Of a DNA stretch of 64,000 nt, positions 9,058 through 19,712 are shown in pieces. Each line of letters begins with the position of its first letter. Position 1 is the first letter of the stretch. A program made the position numbers and the translations under genes. The DNA is from Echria macrotheca (taxonomy: Eukaryota; Ascomycota; Sordariomycetes; Sordariales; Schizotheciaceae). Location: positions 62,001 to 126,000 of the forward strand of contig MU839842.1 of the NCBI GenBank assembly GCA_030411725.1. Direction: 5' to 3'. Below the pieces are notes generated by a model. It was not told where the DNA came from, did not search any database, and was given only the letters and a program-made list of their open reading frames with translations.

Positions 9058-10914
9058 ATGACTTGGACACCACCAACCATTAGATCACGCCCGGTATGCG
9101 TGTTGGGAGCTGGCGTCCTGGGGCGACGCATCGCATGTTCCCTCGTCGCGGGCGGCTACAACGTCACGATCCGAGACCCTTTCCCGGAGGCGCGAACGGC
9201 GGCAATAGACTTCATCAGAGACAACCACGAACAGTTCGCAACAGCAATGAAGCCAACGACGGGTCTACCACCAGGAACCTATCAAGCGTTCCCAGACATG
9301 GAAGCGGCGGTTCGTGACGCTTGGCTCGTCATCGAGGCGGTGCCCGAGAAGATAGAGCTCAAAATCGAAACTTTTGGGGAGCTGGCGACAAAGGCACCAC
9401 CGGACTGTATCTTGGGATCTAACAGCTCCTCCTATCGGTCTGCCCAGATGCTCGAAGACGTTGCAGACCCGGAGCGTCGCAAGCTCGCGTGCAACATCCA
9501 CTTCACCATGCCGCCATCCATCCGGACTGTCGAACTGATGACCTGCGGCGAGACAGACCCCGCCGTCTTCCCTTTTTTGACCCAGATCCTGTCGGGCTGC
9601 GGGTTCCTAGTGGCAACGGCCCGCAAGGAGTCCACAGGCTTTATCTTCAACCGACTGTGGGCCGCCGTTAAGCGCGAGATCCTAAACATCCTGGCGGAAG
9701 ACGTGTCAGACGCGGCCCAAATCGACGCGCTTTGGCGCCACATGTTCGCGGCCGAGGTCGCTCCGTGCCAGCTGATGGATCGTATCGGTCTCGACACCGT
9801 TGCGTTCATAGAGGACAACTACGTGCGCGAGCGCGGCCTCGACACCACCAACACGGTCGATTGGCTGCGCGAGCATTATGTACGGCCCGGCCGGCTTGGC
9901 GACAAGACGCCCGACCGAGGTGGTCTATACCCACCACCGGCAACTGACTCAACAACGCCGCGGACGCAGCTGTACGTTCTCGATGTTGGCCTGGGTAACA
10001 ACGCCGCTTCGCTCGCGGACGTACCTACCAACGGCAAGATTGTCCGAGTTGACCCAGCCACTGGACATCGGAAACCCATAGTGACCGGCCTGTCGGCGCC
10101 GGATGGCATCGACGTATCTCCATCACTGGGTCGCATGTTTTGGACCAACATGGGCGCCAATGTCAGCGCGCGGGACGGCTCCGTCATGTCGGCAGCCCTT
10201 GATGGAAGCGACGTTCGGACGCTCATTCCTGCTGGTGGGCCAGTCGTTACACCTAAGCAGGCTGTCTTCATCGAAGACAGCTCGAACGGACCAAGGCTCT
10301 ATTTCTGTGACCGTGAGGGTGCCTCTGTACACCGATGTGATGCTGACGGTGGGCGTCACGAGGTGCTGGTCCGGCGGGTGCCCGCTGCTGAGACCCCGAC
10401 CAAAGACCAGACCCAGTGGTGTGTGGGCGTCGCTGTCGACCCCCAAGCAGGCAAGCTCTACTGGACCCAAAAGGGTCCCAGCAAAGCCGGGAGGGGCCGT
10501 ATCTTCCGCGCCGGTCTCGACCTGCCAGACAACGAGACGGCTGCTGACCGCTCCGACATCGAGCTACTGTTCGACAATCTGCCCGAGCCTATTGATCTTG
10601 AGCTCGACCTCACGGGAGAGAGCAGATGGTTGTATTGGACTGACCGTGGCGAGCACCCGCGTGGCAGCTCACTCAACCGCGTACGGCTCGACGAACTGGA
10701 CAAGTCCTCTGGTGTTGGAGTTGGCGCCAAGGTTGACATCGTTGCACGCCACTTTCACGAGCCTATCGGGCTAAAACTCGACGTGAAACACCATCGAGCC
10801 TTCGTCACCGATCTCGGCGGCACCATCTACAGCGTGGATCTTCGCACCGGTGCTAAGAGTGCTGTCTTCTCGGACGACGGCTGTTACACCGGTATCGCTT
10901 TGTTGAGGGGATGA
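9058..10914 (+). CDS. 3-hydroxyacyl-CoA dehydrogenase-like domain fused to YWTD/SMP-30-type beta-propeller
   Basis: A 618-aa two-domain protein. The first 290 residues form a Rossmann NAD-binding domain (VCVLGAGVLGRRIACSL) plus an all-helical dehydrogenase domain, matching the 3-hydroxyacyl-CoA dehydrogenase/L-gulonate 3-dehydrogenase family. The motif NSSSYRSAQM and the following HFTMPP give the catalytic Ser/His region. From about residue 310 the sequence becomes a repeated beta-propeller with blades such as GRMFWTNMG, GKLYWTQKG and RWLYWTDRG, as in lactonase and LDL-receptor YWTD folds. One protein could therefore oxidise a hydroxy acid and act on a lactone; that is inference. A second in-frame ATG at 9013 would add 15 residues; 9058 is preferred for its A at -3. 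It follows the P450/b5-reductase pair on the same strand as the reductase. Similar fusions are known in fungal aromatic-lactam degradation clusters. Confidence 0.88.
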   Translation: MTWTPPTIRSRPVCVLGAGVLGRRIACSLVAGGYNVTIRDPFPEARTAAIDFIRDNHEQFATAMKPTTGLPPGTYQAFPDMEAAVRDAWLVIEAVPEKIELKIETFGELATKAPPDCILGSNSSSYRSAQMLEDVADPERRKLACNIHFTMPPSIRTVELMTCGETDPAVFPFLTQILSGCGFLVATARKESTGFIFNRLWAAVKREILNILAEDVSDAAQIDALWRHMFAAEVAPCQLMDRIGLDTVAFIEDNYVRERGLDTTNTVDWLREHYVRPGRLGDKTPDRGGLYPPPATDSTTPRTQLYVLDVGLGNNAASLADVPTNGKIVRVDPATGHRKPIVTGLSAPDGIDVSPSLGRMFWTNMGANVSARDGSVMSAALDGSDVRTLIPAGGPVVTPKQAVFIEDSSNGPRLYFCDREGASVHRCDADGGRHEVLVRRVPAAETPTKDQTQWCVGVAVDPQAGKLYWTQKGPSKAGRGRIFRAGLDLPDNETAADRSDIELLFDNLPEPIDLELDLTGESRWLYWTDRGEHPRGSSLNRVRLDELDKSSGVGVGAKVDIVARHFHEPIGLKLDVKHHRAFVTDLGGTIYSVDLRTGAKSAVFSDDGCYTGIALLRG

Positions 10915-11613
10915 AGTTGTTGCGGGCGCGTTTTTACACATTTTTTGCGTAGGTACTGTAAAATTAGAGAAAAATTAATGTCGGCCGTCTGGTGCTCAAA
11001 ATAGACACTATGCTTAACTTCCCGTGGGGTCATGGGCTCACTACCTGGACTGTGTTTCGCCGACTTCCCCAAGAGGTCCAACGTTGTTTCGACTGTTTTA
11101 AGTGGAAGATCCGGTGCTTATGACGTAAACCATGCTCAACTTTTGGATGCTCTACAGGGCGAGATTGCTGCAAAAACGGGAAGGAACGACCACATCCACC
11201 CGCTCACACGCACAGAAGTTGAAATCTTTTTCCAGCGCCTTCAATTTTACAAAAGTCCTCACCAGGACTACCTTGACCATCTCCAAATAACGATGTTACC
11301 AGCCCGGAAACCCGACCACATCATTATGGCTCTGTTATTCCCGATGACTTGTAGTCCAAAGGGGCAGGGAAATAGGGGTTGCGGCTGAGCAGGCTCGGCA
11401 CGCTTGTCCCAATTTGGCTGGTGTCGGAGTCGGACAGCTTGATCGAGCCCGAGAAAAGCTGGGCTCTTTCCAAACTTCAGCTCAATCCGACCTCCGATTT
11501 CGGTCACAGATTACTTCCCATCATGTTCAGTCACTTCAAGCGCGGGAACACCTGAGAGTACTTTGGCCACTCATTCTCGGTGTGGGCGTGGTTGGCAGTC
11601 GCGCGGCGCCGCG
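10915..11613. other. Intergenic, nothing recognised
   Basis: About 700 bp between two genes on the same strand. No coding sequence, repeat or RNA gene could be supported. Confidence 0.5.
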
Positions 11614-14502
11614 ATGGCCGCGTCGGCTGAAAACAGCGCGTTCCCCGCGCTCTCGTGGTGGAAAGCCGGGGCGATTTCCGGGACTCAGGTCATTGGCTCC
11701 TACGCAATTTTCCATCTAGTTGATCATTGGAAACCCCTTTCGGGACCGGTTCGCGCAATTTCCTATGTGTGTTTTCATGGGGCTTGTATCCGGACACAGC
11801 CCTACATCTGGGCCGGTCTCCGGGCAGTTTGGACCGAGATCATCCGCGATGGACCGACCGTCAGAAAGATGGGCTGGTCCATGGTCACGGCGTTGCACGA
11901 CCAGGCATGGGCCATCGCCGCATACCTAGCGCCCGTCGCGATCGGAATCCTGCCGACCCAGACGGGCCGCCGCTATCTTCTCGGTGCAGCCGTGTTCGCG
12001 CTGAAGTGGGTCTGGGCCGAGACCATCCCGATGGTTCTCGTAGGATGCTGGAAGCTCGATCCGACCTCCTGGGTGCTCGCTTCCTCGGCGATATATTTTC
12101 GGTACGATTGGCGCTTCGTTGGGCTAGCATTTCTTCGTAAGATGCTGCCCACCGCCTGCAAGGTCAGCATCATGGGTCCCTATCCCGAGGAGCACAAGCC
12201 GCGGTACGAATACCAGCCCATCACGGCCCCAAACACCGTTCGTCTGCTCAAGATCGAGCCTCGTTTGTTCAGACTGCGATGCTCCCTTGTCGAACACCAC
12301 CTCGATGCAAAGGACGCCGCCCCGTTCGACGCCATCTCATACAGATGGGGGGCCTCGTCCGAGAAAACAAAGGTGCTCGATTTTGGAGGCAAAATCCTCC
12401 CGATCCCCGCGAGCGCCCACGAGATTATCTGGAACCGCGCATCACTCTGGCGCACCCGACTGATGTGGATCGACGCCATCTGCATCGACCAGGAGGACCA
12501 GAACGACAAGAACCAGCAGGTGGGCCTGATGCGGGATATCTACAACAAGGCGGACCGCACCATCGTCTGGCTCGGCGAGGCGCCCGACGTCGTGCTTGCG
12601 TTCAATTTCCTCAACGAGATGCTGGTTCAGATCAACCTGTCCAAGGACAACCTCGAGCTGGCCACGATGGGTCTGAAACGGATCAACGACGCGAACCCGA
12701 AGTGGGCCGCCCTCAAGCGCATGCTAGAAAATCCGTACTGGTCGCGCGTCTGGATCGTTCAGGAGATCGTTGCCTCCCGGAAAGTGCACATCAGGTACGG
12801 CGGCTTATGGTTCGACTGGGACCTCTTTGCGCCTATTGTCAAGGAGCTTTATACGGATTCTTCGTCCGGCTTGTTGCAGAAGCTGGACTTGGCGGAGGGC
12901 ATGGCTACGCCGCCGTTCCTCGCTGTGCATCGGATCCACTCGATCGAGAGCATGCGCGCCGACTACCAGACCGGCGTGAGATGGGCTCTGGCCCCCGTCT
13001 TGATCAATTTTGCCGTTTCTCAGTCGACTCTTGACAAGGACCATATCTTCGCATTCCAGGGAATCAGCAGTGCTGTTGAGGACGGGGCTCTCACGCCCGA
13101 CTACGGCAAGCCGGCTCTCGATATCTTCCGGGAGGCCGTGTTGTATTCACTTCATCGGTCAAGGTTCATGATCCTCTCGATGGCGGGCATGTCACACACC
13201 AGAGCATCGGTACCGGACTGGCCGAGCTGGGTCCCAGATTTTCAGGCAGTGTCTGGACTCGAGCCTCAGCTGGCGACGGCTCTCCATACATACGCGCCAT
13301 ACCGAGCTAGCGGCATATGCTGGCCCATTGTTTTCGCCCCTGAGGGAAGCAATGAAGTCACCATCCGTGGCTTTGTCGTCGACGAGATTGTGGCCCTCAC
13401 TCAGCTTCCCCCGCCGGATAGATCTTTATGGCGGGGCTTTGGAGAAGTGCACTCTGAAGACGAAAAGGCGTCTGTGACGATGGTCCTCCAAGATGTTGGC
13501 CGCTTCCGGGAAGCCCAGGAACTCGTCGAGTCACGCCTGCCGCCCACATATTTCAACGGCCAGACGAGATGGGATGCATTTTGGCGCACCTACCTCGGGA
13601 ACAAATCAACGACCTCATACCCGGCTGAGGACGACTACGGTGATCGCCTCCGGGGTTTCATGGATACGCAGGAGCGGTGCGGAACCGCGCTGCTCGAGGG
13701 AGGGAATTATGAGGCGGTGATCGGTCGCTACAGCCCAAACCTTGCCGAAATGATGAAGTCAATGCAGGAGAACATGATACACCCTGATGCTACAGCAGAA
13801 GACACGTTGGACTGCCTGGATCAGATACTCGGTCTCACAGAGTTCGGTATAAGCGCCCGCGACCTCGTTCCGGTCGAACTGATCGGAGACCGCAAGCGCA
13901 TATTCGAAGAGTTGGCTTCGGCAGTGAACCTGCCGTACTGGGCGTGCAGAGAGCTCCGCGCTGAACTTTCAAAAGATAGCAAAACAACCAGCCCCCATGC
14001 CAATGAAGAACCCAAGCCGTCTTCCAAGGCGCTCGAGGAACTCCTTATGCGAGTTTATAACTTTCAGGATTTCGACGAAAAAACAGCCGACAAAGTGCTG
14101 CGGAGAGTTATTCTGGCTCTGGCGTTTATAGTCGGTGACGGCCACCTCAAGCTGTCGAAAGAACAGTGCCATAACCTGCGTCAAGCAGCCCTCGGCGACA
14201 GGAAAGTTACCGATGCCGCGAATACGAGCCATATAGGGTTACTGGTCGGGTGCACCATGGGCCAGCGGCGTGTTGCCGTTACTCGGAAGGGATTTTTGGC
14301 GCTCGCGCCGAAGGATGCCCGGGAGGGTGACTTGGTTTCCATTTTTGCGGGGGGAAAGGTGCCGTATGTATTGCGTCGGGCGGCCGGGCAGGGCGCCGGT
14401 ACGGAAAAGTATCGGCTTGTTGGGGAAGGGTATTTACATGGTTTCATGGATGGGGAGATATGGGCAAGCCAGGTTGGCCTTCAGGAGATTGTGTTGGTCT
14501 AA
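11614..14502 (+). CDS. HET-domain (heterokaryon incompatibility) protein with N-terminal membrane region
   Basis: A 962-aa intronless protein. A HET domain starts near residue 238 (FDAISYRWG) and continues through LMWIDAICIDQEDQNDKNQQ and IVWLGEAPD to the conserved PYWSRVWIVQEI, with VPDWPSWVPDF later. HET domains trigger regulated cell death after fusion of incompatible hyphae. The first 200 residues are unusual in holding three or so hydrophobic stretches (about residues 20-40, 100-118 and 122-145), which suggests a membrane anchor. The C-terminal half (about 570-962) is typical of large HET proteins, ending in the GFLALAPKDAREGDLVSIF type motif. An upstream in-frame TTG is ignored; ATG 11614 is the first start. 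Confidence 0.93.
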   Translation: MAASAENSAFPALSWWKAGAISGTQVIGSYAIFHLVDHWKPLSGPVRAISYVCFHGACIRTQPYIWAGLRAVWTEIIRDGPTVRKMGWSMVTALHDQAWAIAAYLAPVAIGILPTQTGRRYLLGAAVFALKWVWAETIPMVLVGCWKLDPTSWVLASSAIYFRYDWRFVGLAFLRKMLPTACKVSIMGPYPEEHKPRYEYQPITAPNTVRLLKIEPRLFRLRCSLVEHHLDAKDAAPFDAISYRWGASSEKTKVLDFGGKILPIPASAHEIIWNRASLWRTRLMWIDAICIDQEDQNDKNQQVGLMRDIYNKADRTIVWLGEAPDVVLAFNFLNEMLVQINLSKDNLELATMGLKRINDANPKWAALKRMLENPYWSRVWIVQEIVASRKVHIRYGGLWFDWDLFAPIVKELYTDSSSGLLQKLDLAEGMATPPFLAVHRIHSIESMRADYQTGVRWALAPVLINFAVSQSTLDKDHIFAFQGISSAVEDGALTPDYGKPALDIFREAVLYSLHRSRFMILSMAGMSHTRASVPDWPSWVPDFQAVSGLEPQLATALHTYAPYRASGICWPIVFAPEGSNEVTIRGFVVDEIVALTQLPPPDRSLWRGFGEVHSEDEKASVTMVLQDVGRFREAQELVESRLPPTYFNGQTRWDAFWRTYLGNKSTTSYPAEDDYGDRLRGFMDTQERCGTALLEGGNYEAVIGRYSPNLAEMMKSMQENMIHPDATAEDTLDCLDQILGLTEFGISARDLVPVELIGDRKRIFEELASAVNLPYWACRELRAELSKDSKTTSPHANEEPKPSSKALEELLMRVYNFQDFDEKTADKVLRRVILALAFIVGDGHLKLSKEQCHNLRQAALGDRKVTDAANTSHIGLLVGCTMGQRRVAVTRKGFLALAPKDAREGDLVSIFAGGKVPYVLRRAAGQGAGTEKYRLVGEGYLHGFMDGEIWASQVGLQEIVLV

Positions 14503-15408
14503 AATGTCCACTGCTGGTTGCCTGCGAAGTGTGTGCAGTCGGCCTTAAGTGCCGCTCGAGCTCTCAGTTTATTCTCTTGGTGTGAATAATTTAAGAGGAT
14601 GTGTATATAACCAGGGGTACTGGGTTTGTGGGAGGGAGGATATCTTTTTCTGCATACGGCATAACTCGCCGCTGTTGCTTTTACCATGGCAGAGAGCAAT
14701 TTTTCACATGCATCTTTTACCGAGAAGTTTCGCCGATTAGTTGGAAACCTGTCATGGCCTCTATGTACAGACTTCCCGTCTGTATGCCACTAGATGTTAA
14801 CACTTGTAGTTTGATAGATTTGGCATCTAGATCGGAGCAAGCCAAGACTGGCCGGAAGTAGCTGCACCGCTTGCATGTTGTGGATAAACAACCTGAACTC
14901 ACTTTACCCGGTCCAAAGGCCCGAGAACAGCACCCCAGGGTGCCGTAGAATCTCGGCTGCCCTTCGGTTGTTACATAGTTGCAACCCACCTTGTATACAT
15001 CGAAAAAAAACGGTCCAGACCCTGAAAAGTTTACCAGGAGAAGAAAACTAAAAATAAGTAGGGCTGCACTGACCATATGATCGCCGATATGCTGTATCCG
15101 TTTCTTATTAACCTTAATATCAGTCACATTCACGGGTCCCGGTTAGTGGTTCGCCACAAACGTCATGTTACAACGGTTTTTATTTCCAGGACGTTTAGGG
15201 ATGTCGTCGGAACATCGCTCTTTTTCTGCTCCGATACTACCCTACTGCTCAGGAGATGTAGATCAACTCAGGTCTAGACGCTGGGGCTTGGGACATGAAC
15301 AAAAACTTTAAAACCTGCTAGTTTCCCAGTAGCAGCTTACCGCACCGGGTTCCAGACCAAGAAATCCACCTCATCCAAAACCCAGCCCAACACCTACAAC
15401 CAAGCAAA
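14503..15408. other. Intergenic, nothing recognised
   Basis: About 900 bp, moderately AT-rich. No open frame here has a recognisable protein. Confidence 0.5.
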
Positions 15409-16099
15409 ATGCATTTCTCACAGATCCTCCCATTCCTCACGGGTACCACAGCCGCCCTCTCCACCCCATTACACCCCCGCGCAGCACGCCCCGCGTCCCC
15501 TCCCAATGACTCCGTCCGCATCTCAGGCGTTGTCTTCGCCGGCTCCGGCTGCCCGGCCGGCTCCCTCTCCGGCGGTTTCGGGTCCGACCCCGGCAAGATC
15601 GTGCTCAACTACACCAACTTCACCGCCGCGACGGGCAAGGGCCACTCGGCCGACGACGCGCGCAAGGACTGCCAGCTCAACGTCAAGTTGACGTACCCCA
15701 AGGGCTGGCAGTTCACCGTGGCGAAGACGACTTACCGGGGGTATGCTAGCCTCCCGGCTGGGGCTGTGGGAGAGGCGAAGTCTACTTATTATTTCTCCGG
15801 GGATACCAATCAGGTTTGTTCTAGAAGTGGATGTTACCTATCTTGTGGGGGTATGGTGCTAATGGGTATACGTGTAGATGACGTCGAGCATGGCGATCAA
15901 GGGTCCTTATGAGGGAGATTATTCCAAGACGGACGAGAATGATCTTACTGGTAGCGTGTGGTCGCCTTGTGGGTCGGAGGGGATGATCAATATCAAGGCT
16001 GAGGTGCGGTTGCAGCCGCGGAGCGGGTCTGATACGGCGTCGTTGTCGGTGACGAGTCTTGGTGGGATTGAGTTTACCTGGGCTCAATGTACTCGGTAA
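15409..16099 (+). CDS. Secreted DUF4360 family protein
   Basis: A 208-aa small secreted protein. The N-terminus MHFSQILPFLTGTTAALS is a likely signal peptide. The mature part has the family features: VVFAGSGCPAGS near the start, DCQLNVKLTYPKGWQFTVAKT in the middle, and a closing beta-rich segment ending WAQC. One intron (15814-15877, GTTTGT to GTGTAG, branch GCTAAT) joins DTNQ to MTSSMAIKG in frame. Conserved Cys probably form disulfides. Members are common secreted proteins of unknown role in ascomycetes. Confidence 0.88.
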
Positions 16100-16406
16100 C
16101 TCTGGAATTGGGCTACTTCGGGAGCTGTCTATCAAAGAAAATACAGGGCAATAGGATGTGAACCACTATTCCACCCCGGGAATATTCATTAGTTCGGCAC
16201 GCCTTAATTGGTGACCTCTGAATCGCCGAGAGTGTTCTTGTACGCGCTCGAAACAAGTTGGTAGGTAGACAGAATAGGGTAAGGAATGATGGACATGGTT
16301 CTGCCTTCCGGGTCCATTCGGTGGACGTTCCTCACGTGTACCTAGTGTTACGCCTGAGCGGAATCACAGGGATATGTGCCTAAGTTTAGACTCGCATCAC
16401 ACATCA
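16100..16406. other. Spacer before tRNA-Thr
   Basis: About 300 bp with nothing recognisable. Confidence 0.4.
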
Positions 16407-16526
16407 GCCCGCTTGGCTCAGTGGTAGAGCGCATCACTAGTAGATCTTGATTATCCTCTTGCTTGAGGAGGATGTCATGGCTGCTGGGCCATGATGAGGT
16501 CATCAGTTCGATTCTGATAGTGGGCA
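16407..16526 (+). tRNA. tRNA-Thr (anticodon AGT) with 48-nt intron
   Basis: The mature tRNA is 72 nt. The acceptor stem GCCCGCT pairs with AGTGGGC (one G-T). The D stem is GCTC/GAGC with loop AGTGGTA. The anticodon stem CATCA/TGATG holds loop CT-AGT-A-A with anticodon AGT at 16439-16441. The T stem is ATCAG/CTGAT with loop TTCGATT; the discriminator is A. An intron occupies 16443-16490, just after position 37 as in eukaryotic nuclear tRNAs. It contains the hairpin ATCCTC..GAGGAT and the palindrome TCATGGC..GCCATGA, which runs into the 3' splice site. Confidence 0.95.
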
Positions 16527-16827
16527 ATGTGGCATGCAACTGAATCTCTCGTCTTGATATCCTTAGATGAGGAAGATATCTCTTTTCTTTTTTCGATGTC
16601 TGAAACTGGCACTTAAAGTTTATTGCTGGCGCTGTGGTTGGGAATTGGTCACAATTCAGTGGCTCGACCGAAAGGAGGACGACAGCTGCCAGCAGCTGCA
16701 CGCGCACGTGCCACGTATCAGGCAGATCTCCCCAAACCCACATCATGACACATCATTCCACATCGCCAACAACCTCACCTGACCGGAATCACCCCTAAAC
16801 TCTCGTCGCGACCGACAACTATTCAAC

Positions 16828-17376
16828 ATGGACACGTTAACCTACGTTCTGATAGCATTTCTCATATTCATCGTCCTCCGAGTACGTTACCACCCACCAT
16901 CTCCACAAAAGAGCAGTTGCTAACTCGTGCCATCACAGGGCGTCTTTGCAGACCGCACCCCCATCCCCGAAACCTCCGGCAAAGTCTTCAAAATCACCAA
17001 ACCCGCCGAGCTCGATGCTCTCCTGTCCTCCACGACCCACGTGGTAGTCGACTTCTACGCAGACTGGTGTCCGCCCTGCCGCGCCATCGCGCCCGTCTTT
17101 TCCGAGCTGGCCGACACGCACGCGCAGGACGGCCAGCTCGCCTTTGCCAAGGTCAATGTGGACCACGTCACCGACGTTGCCGGACGGTATGGCGTGTCTG
17201 CCATGCCTACGTTTGTGTTTTTCGAGAAGGGCAAGCCCGGGGGCGTGAAGGTGGAGGGGCTTGCGCCGCGCGGGTCGGTGGTGCTGGGGGATGGGGGGTT
17301 GGTGGAGCGGGTTAGGGGGGCGGATCGGGCTGCGTTGCTGGCTGTTGTGCAGGCATTGGCTGGGAAGAAGGAGTAA
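16828..17376 (+). CDS. Membrane-anchored thioredoxin
   Basis: 163 aa. Exon 1 (16828-16881) encodes almost only a hydrophobic helix (MDTLTYVLIAFLIFIVLR). After an intron of 57 nt (16882-16938, branch TTGCTAAC), exon 2 encodes a complete thioredoxin fold with VVVDFYADWCPPCRAI and the cis-Pro region AMPTFVFF. The active site is CPPC where classical thioredoxins have CGPC, which usually changes the redox potential. The separate anchor exon implies a membrane-tethered reductase of unknown topology, perhaps facing the ER or an organelle. It is tail-to-tail with the DUF3176 gene, 46 bp apart. Confidence 0.9.
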
Positions 17377-17422
17377 ACTGACTGTTGTGCAATTAAATAG
17401 GTAGTTGTGGGTTATCTTGTAT

Positions 17423-19712
17423 TTACAGCAGGTTTGCTTCCTCTTGTAACAGCTCCAACTTTTCAACTCCTCTCAGTCGGACATTCACCGTTCCAGCCCG
17501 TTGCGATAACCCGGGCAAATCACTAACGTCTCCCAGCTGGTTCTTGACCTTTTCGTCCAGTATACATAGCGCCGCGACAGACGAGTTCTTGAGGACCTGT
17601 ACGGACCTGTTCTTTGTCGCAATCATGGTGCTGACCAAGAACAGGATGGCGAGGGCAAGTTGGGATGCGAGCAGCGCCAACCATGCCCATTGGACCTTGA
17701 CGACGGTAGTGGCTCGATATGCTGTTCCATAAGCAGGGCCCGTGGAATTCGTATATGTTGATCCTTTCTGGCGGAGCCTGAATAGGTAGCTATCATCAGT
17801 TCTTGCTCTGGTGACCAGCAGGTTGAGAAGATAGGTAAAAAGAACACCCAAAATCCATGAAGTAAAAAGTAAAAACTCACATATTCGTCAATCCATCCGC
17901 CAAATTCCGTCCAATTCCCCTCAAATTCCCAATTTGCTCCTCCACCCCCGGAACCTTTCCCAAAAACCCGCCGTACAACGCCGTTCCCAACGCAGAGGAA
18001 GTCATACCCACCACCGAGCTCACGACTTTATCCTCCTCGCGCAACGCAATAAATGAAGCTAGGTACTGATTCATCAGACTGCTCGCCATATACGCCGTGC
18101 ACAGATCCACAGTAAACTCTTCAGTGGGCGATGTCCCCTCTGACGGTGCGAGGGATACACTCCGCCCGCCGACGCCGGGCTTACATTCCACCTGCGGGAG
18201 GAGGTTGAAGTCTTGGGTGTTCCATGCCGCGTTCAGGGTAACGTTGTCCTTGGACGAGATTTGTGCTGATGTGGCTGGTTCGGGTGTGGATAACACGCCG
18301 GTTTTGATGGTGTGCTGGTATGTTTTGGTGCAGCCGTGCAGGATGAGCTCGACGAAGCGGAGGGATTGTAGGCTGACGGAGGACGGGTCGACGGCCGTTG
18401 GGGTGTAGATGAAAAGAACGTCGACGAGGGCTGTGGATGTGACTGAGGGCGGGAATGCGCCACTCGGGGCGGCTAGGATGGATCCGCCAGCGAGGAAGGC
18501 GCGGGTGAGGTCTAGGTTGAGGTTTGGGAGGTTAGCGATGGTGGTGTTCGCGAGGGATGCGAGCAAACGCTGGACGGATGTGGACGTGGAGTTGGTTATG
18601 TCAATGGTCGATGCGCATATGCCGAGTGTGCCGTACGGTTTCCAGGTGCAGTCGGCGGTTGAGCAGTTTGGAGGGAGATAAGGGATGGTTGTGTTGGGAT
18701 CGAGATACGCGGACGTGAGCATGGTTTGCTCCATGTCTAGCTGGTCGTTTGGCTCTGTATTTTTTGTCAGTTTGACCCAGAGTTCATGTAGCGTATAGGT
18801 ATGGAGCAATACCGAGGAGAAATTCGCTGCCTGTCCAACGAGAAAACGTCGAAGCACGGGGAGCAAGAGCAACACTATCCGAGGTCGCAACCAAGGCCGT
18901 ATCAAACGTAACCACCTGCTGGGTAATGGCTGATGTAAACAGCCCGGATACTAACAGGACAGTAGCAAGACAAAGGGATGGCCTGCAATAGTAAGCCCAG
19001 TCCGTTATTTAGATACAGAATGACCTACTCGGCTAGAAAGCCTCTTAACCGAAACGACAGCTTGAAGATCCCTAGCCCACCTCTCGTCGCTTCATCGTAC
19101 AACTGAAAGTCTAGTAATGCCCTCGGGCGCGAGCTGAACCACAACCATTTCAGTTGACCCAGACCCTCTATGACAGGCACCAGAAACGCGAGCTTCGCGA
19201 ACGATGTGAGATATTGGAGGCAGGAGTTTATGGTGAGCCCGATGGCCAAGTTGGGCTGTTCCTTGCCGTCGAAGACTCTCAGGATTATGGTTATTGCTGC
19301 AATGCTTAGTGGGATTCTCAAAGGCTGAGGACGGGGACGGCATACCAATGAATATCAGAACACCCACTGCACAACTTATGATCTCCGGTGACCATGCTGC
19401 GAGTATCCCACGAAAGGTAGGATCAAAACTTGGTTGCCGTCCCCGGGGCTCAGCAAAAGCATCCGTGTGGGTCCCGGTCGGAATTTTCGCGTCGTAGGTC
19501 GTTGCTCCATTCTTACAAGTTTCCTTGGCACCGTCGTTGAGCTCCCCCGGGGTCCACTTTACGTTTGTATCCTGTCCCTGGTTACGGTCTCCGGCGTGTT
19601 GATAGAATCTGTTGTTTGTCCACATCCCTGATCCGGTTCTTGGTGTTCGTTGTGTCGATACTTCGAGGTCTGTATATCCTGAGTTCGTCCGACGCGGTTT
19701 AAACGGCTTCAT
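17423..19712 (-). CDS. DUF3176 multi-pass membrane protein
   Basis: A 677-aa protein built from five exons: 19712-19346, 19296-19029, 18982-18813, 18754-17881 and 17777-17423; phases match at each GT-AG junction. A Gly/Thr-rich cytosolic N-terminus of about 100 residues leads to hydrophobic segments (IISCAVGVLIFI, ITIILRVF). The DUF3176 signature follows: LDFQLYDEATRGGLGIFKLS, then LATVLLVSGLFTSAITQQVV. A large extracytoplasmic region has several N-glycosylation sequons and conserved Cys. The C-terminal exon carries VQWAWLALLASQLALAILFL and the family ending with KNSSVAALC. These proteins are abundant in filamentous ascomycetes and have no assigned function. A shorter frame starting at 18905 is not the real start, since an in-frame stop precedes it and the family motifs lie upstream. 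Confidence 0.88.

Noticed and set aside
17877..18905. Separate 342-codon gene inside the DUF3176 locus
   Set aside because: Its start region is read in another frame by the upstream exon, which supplies the family motifs; it is one five-exon gene.
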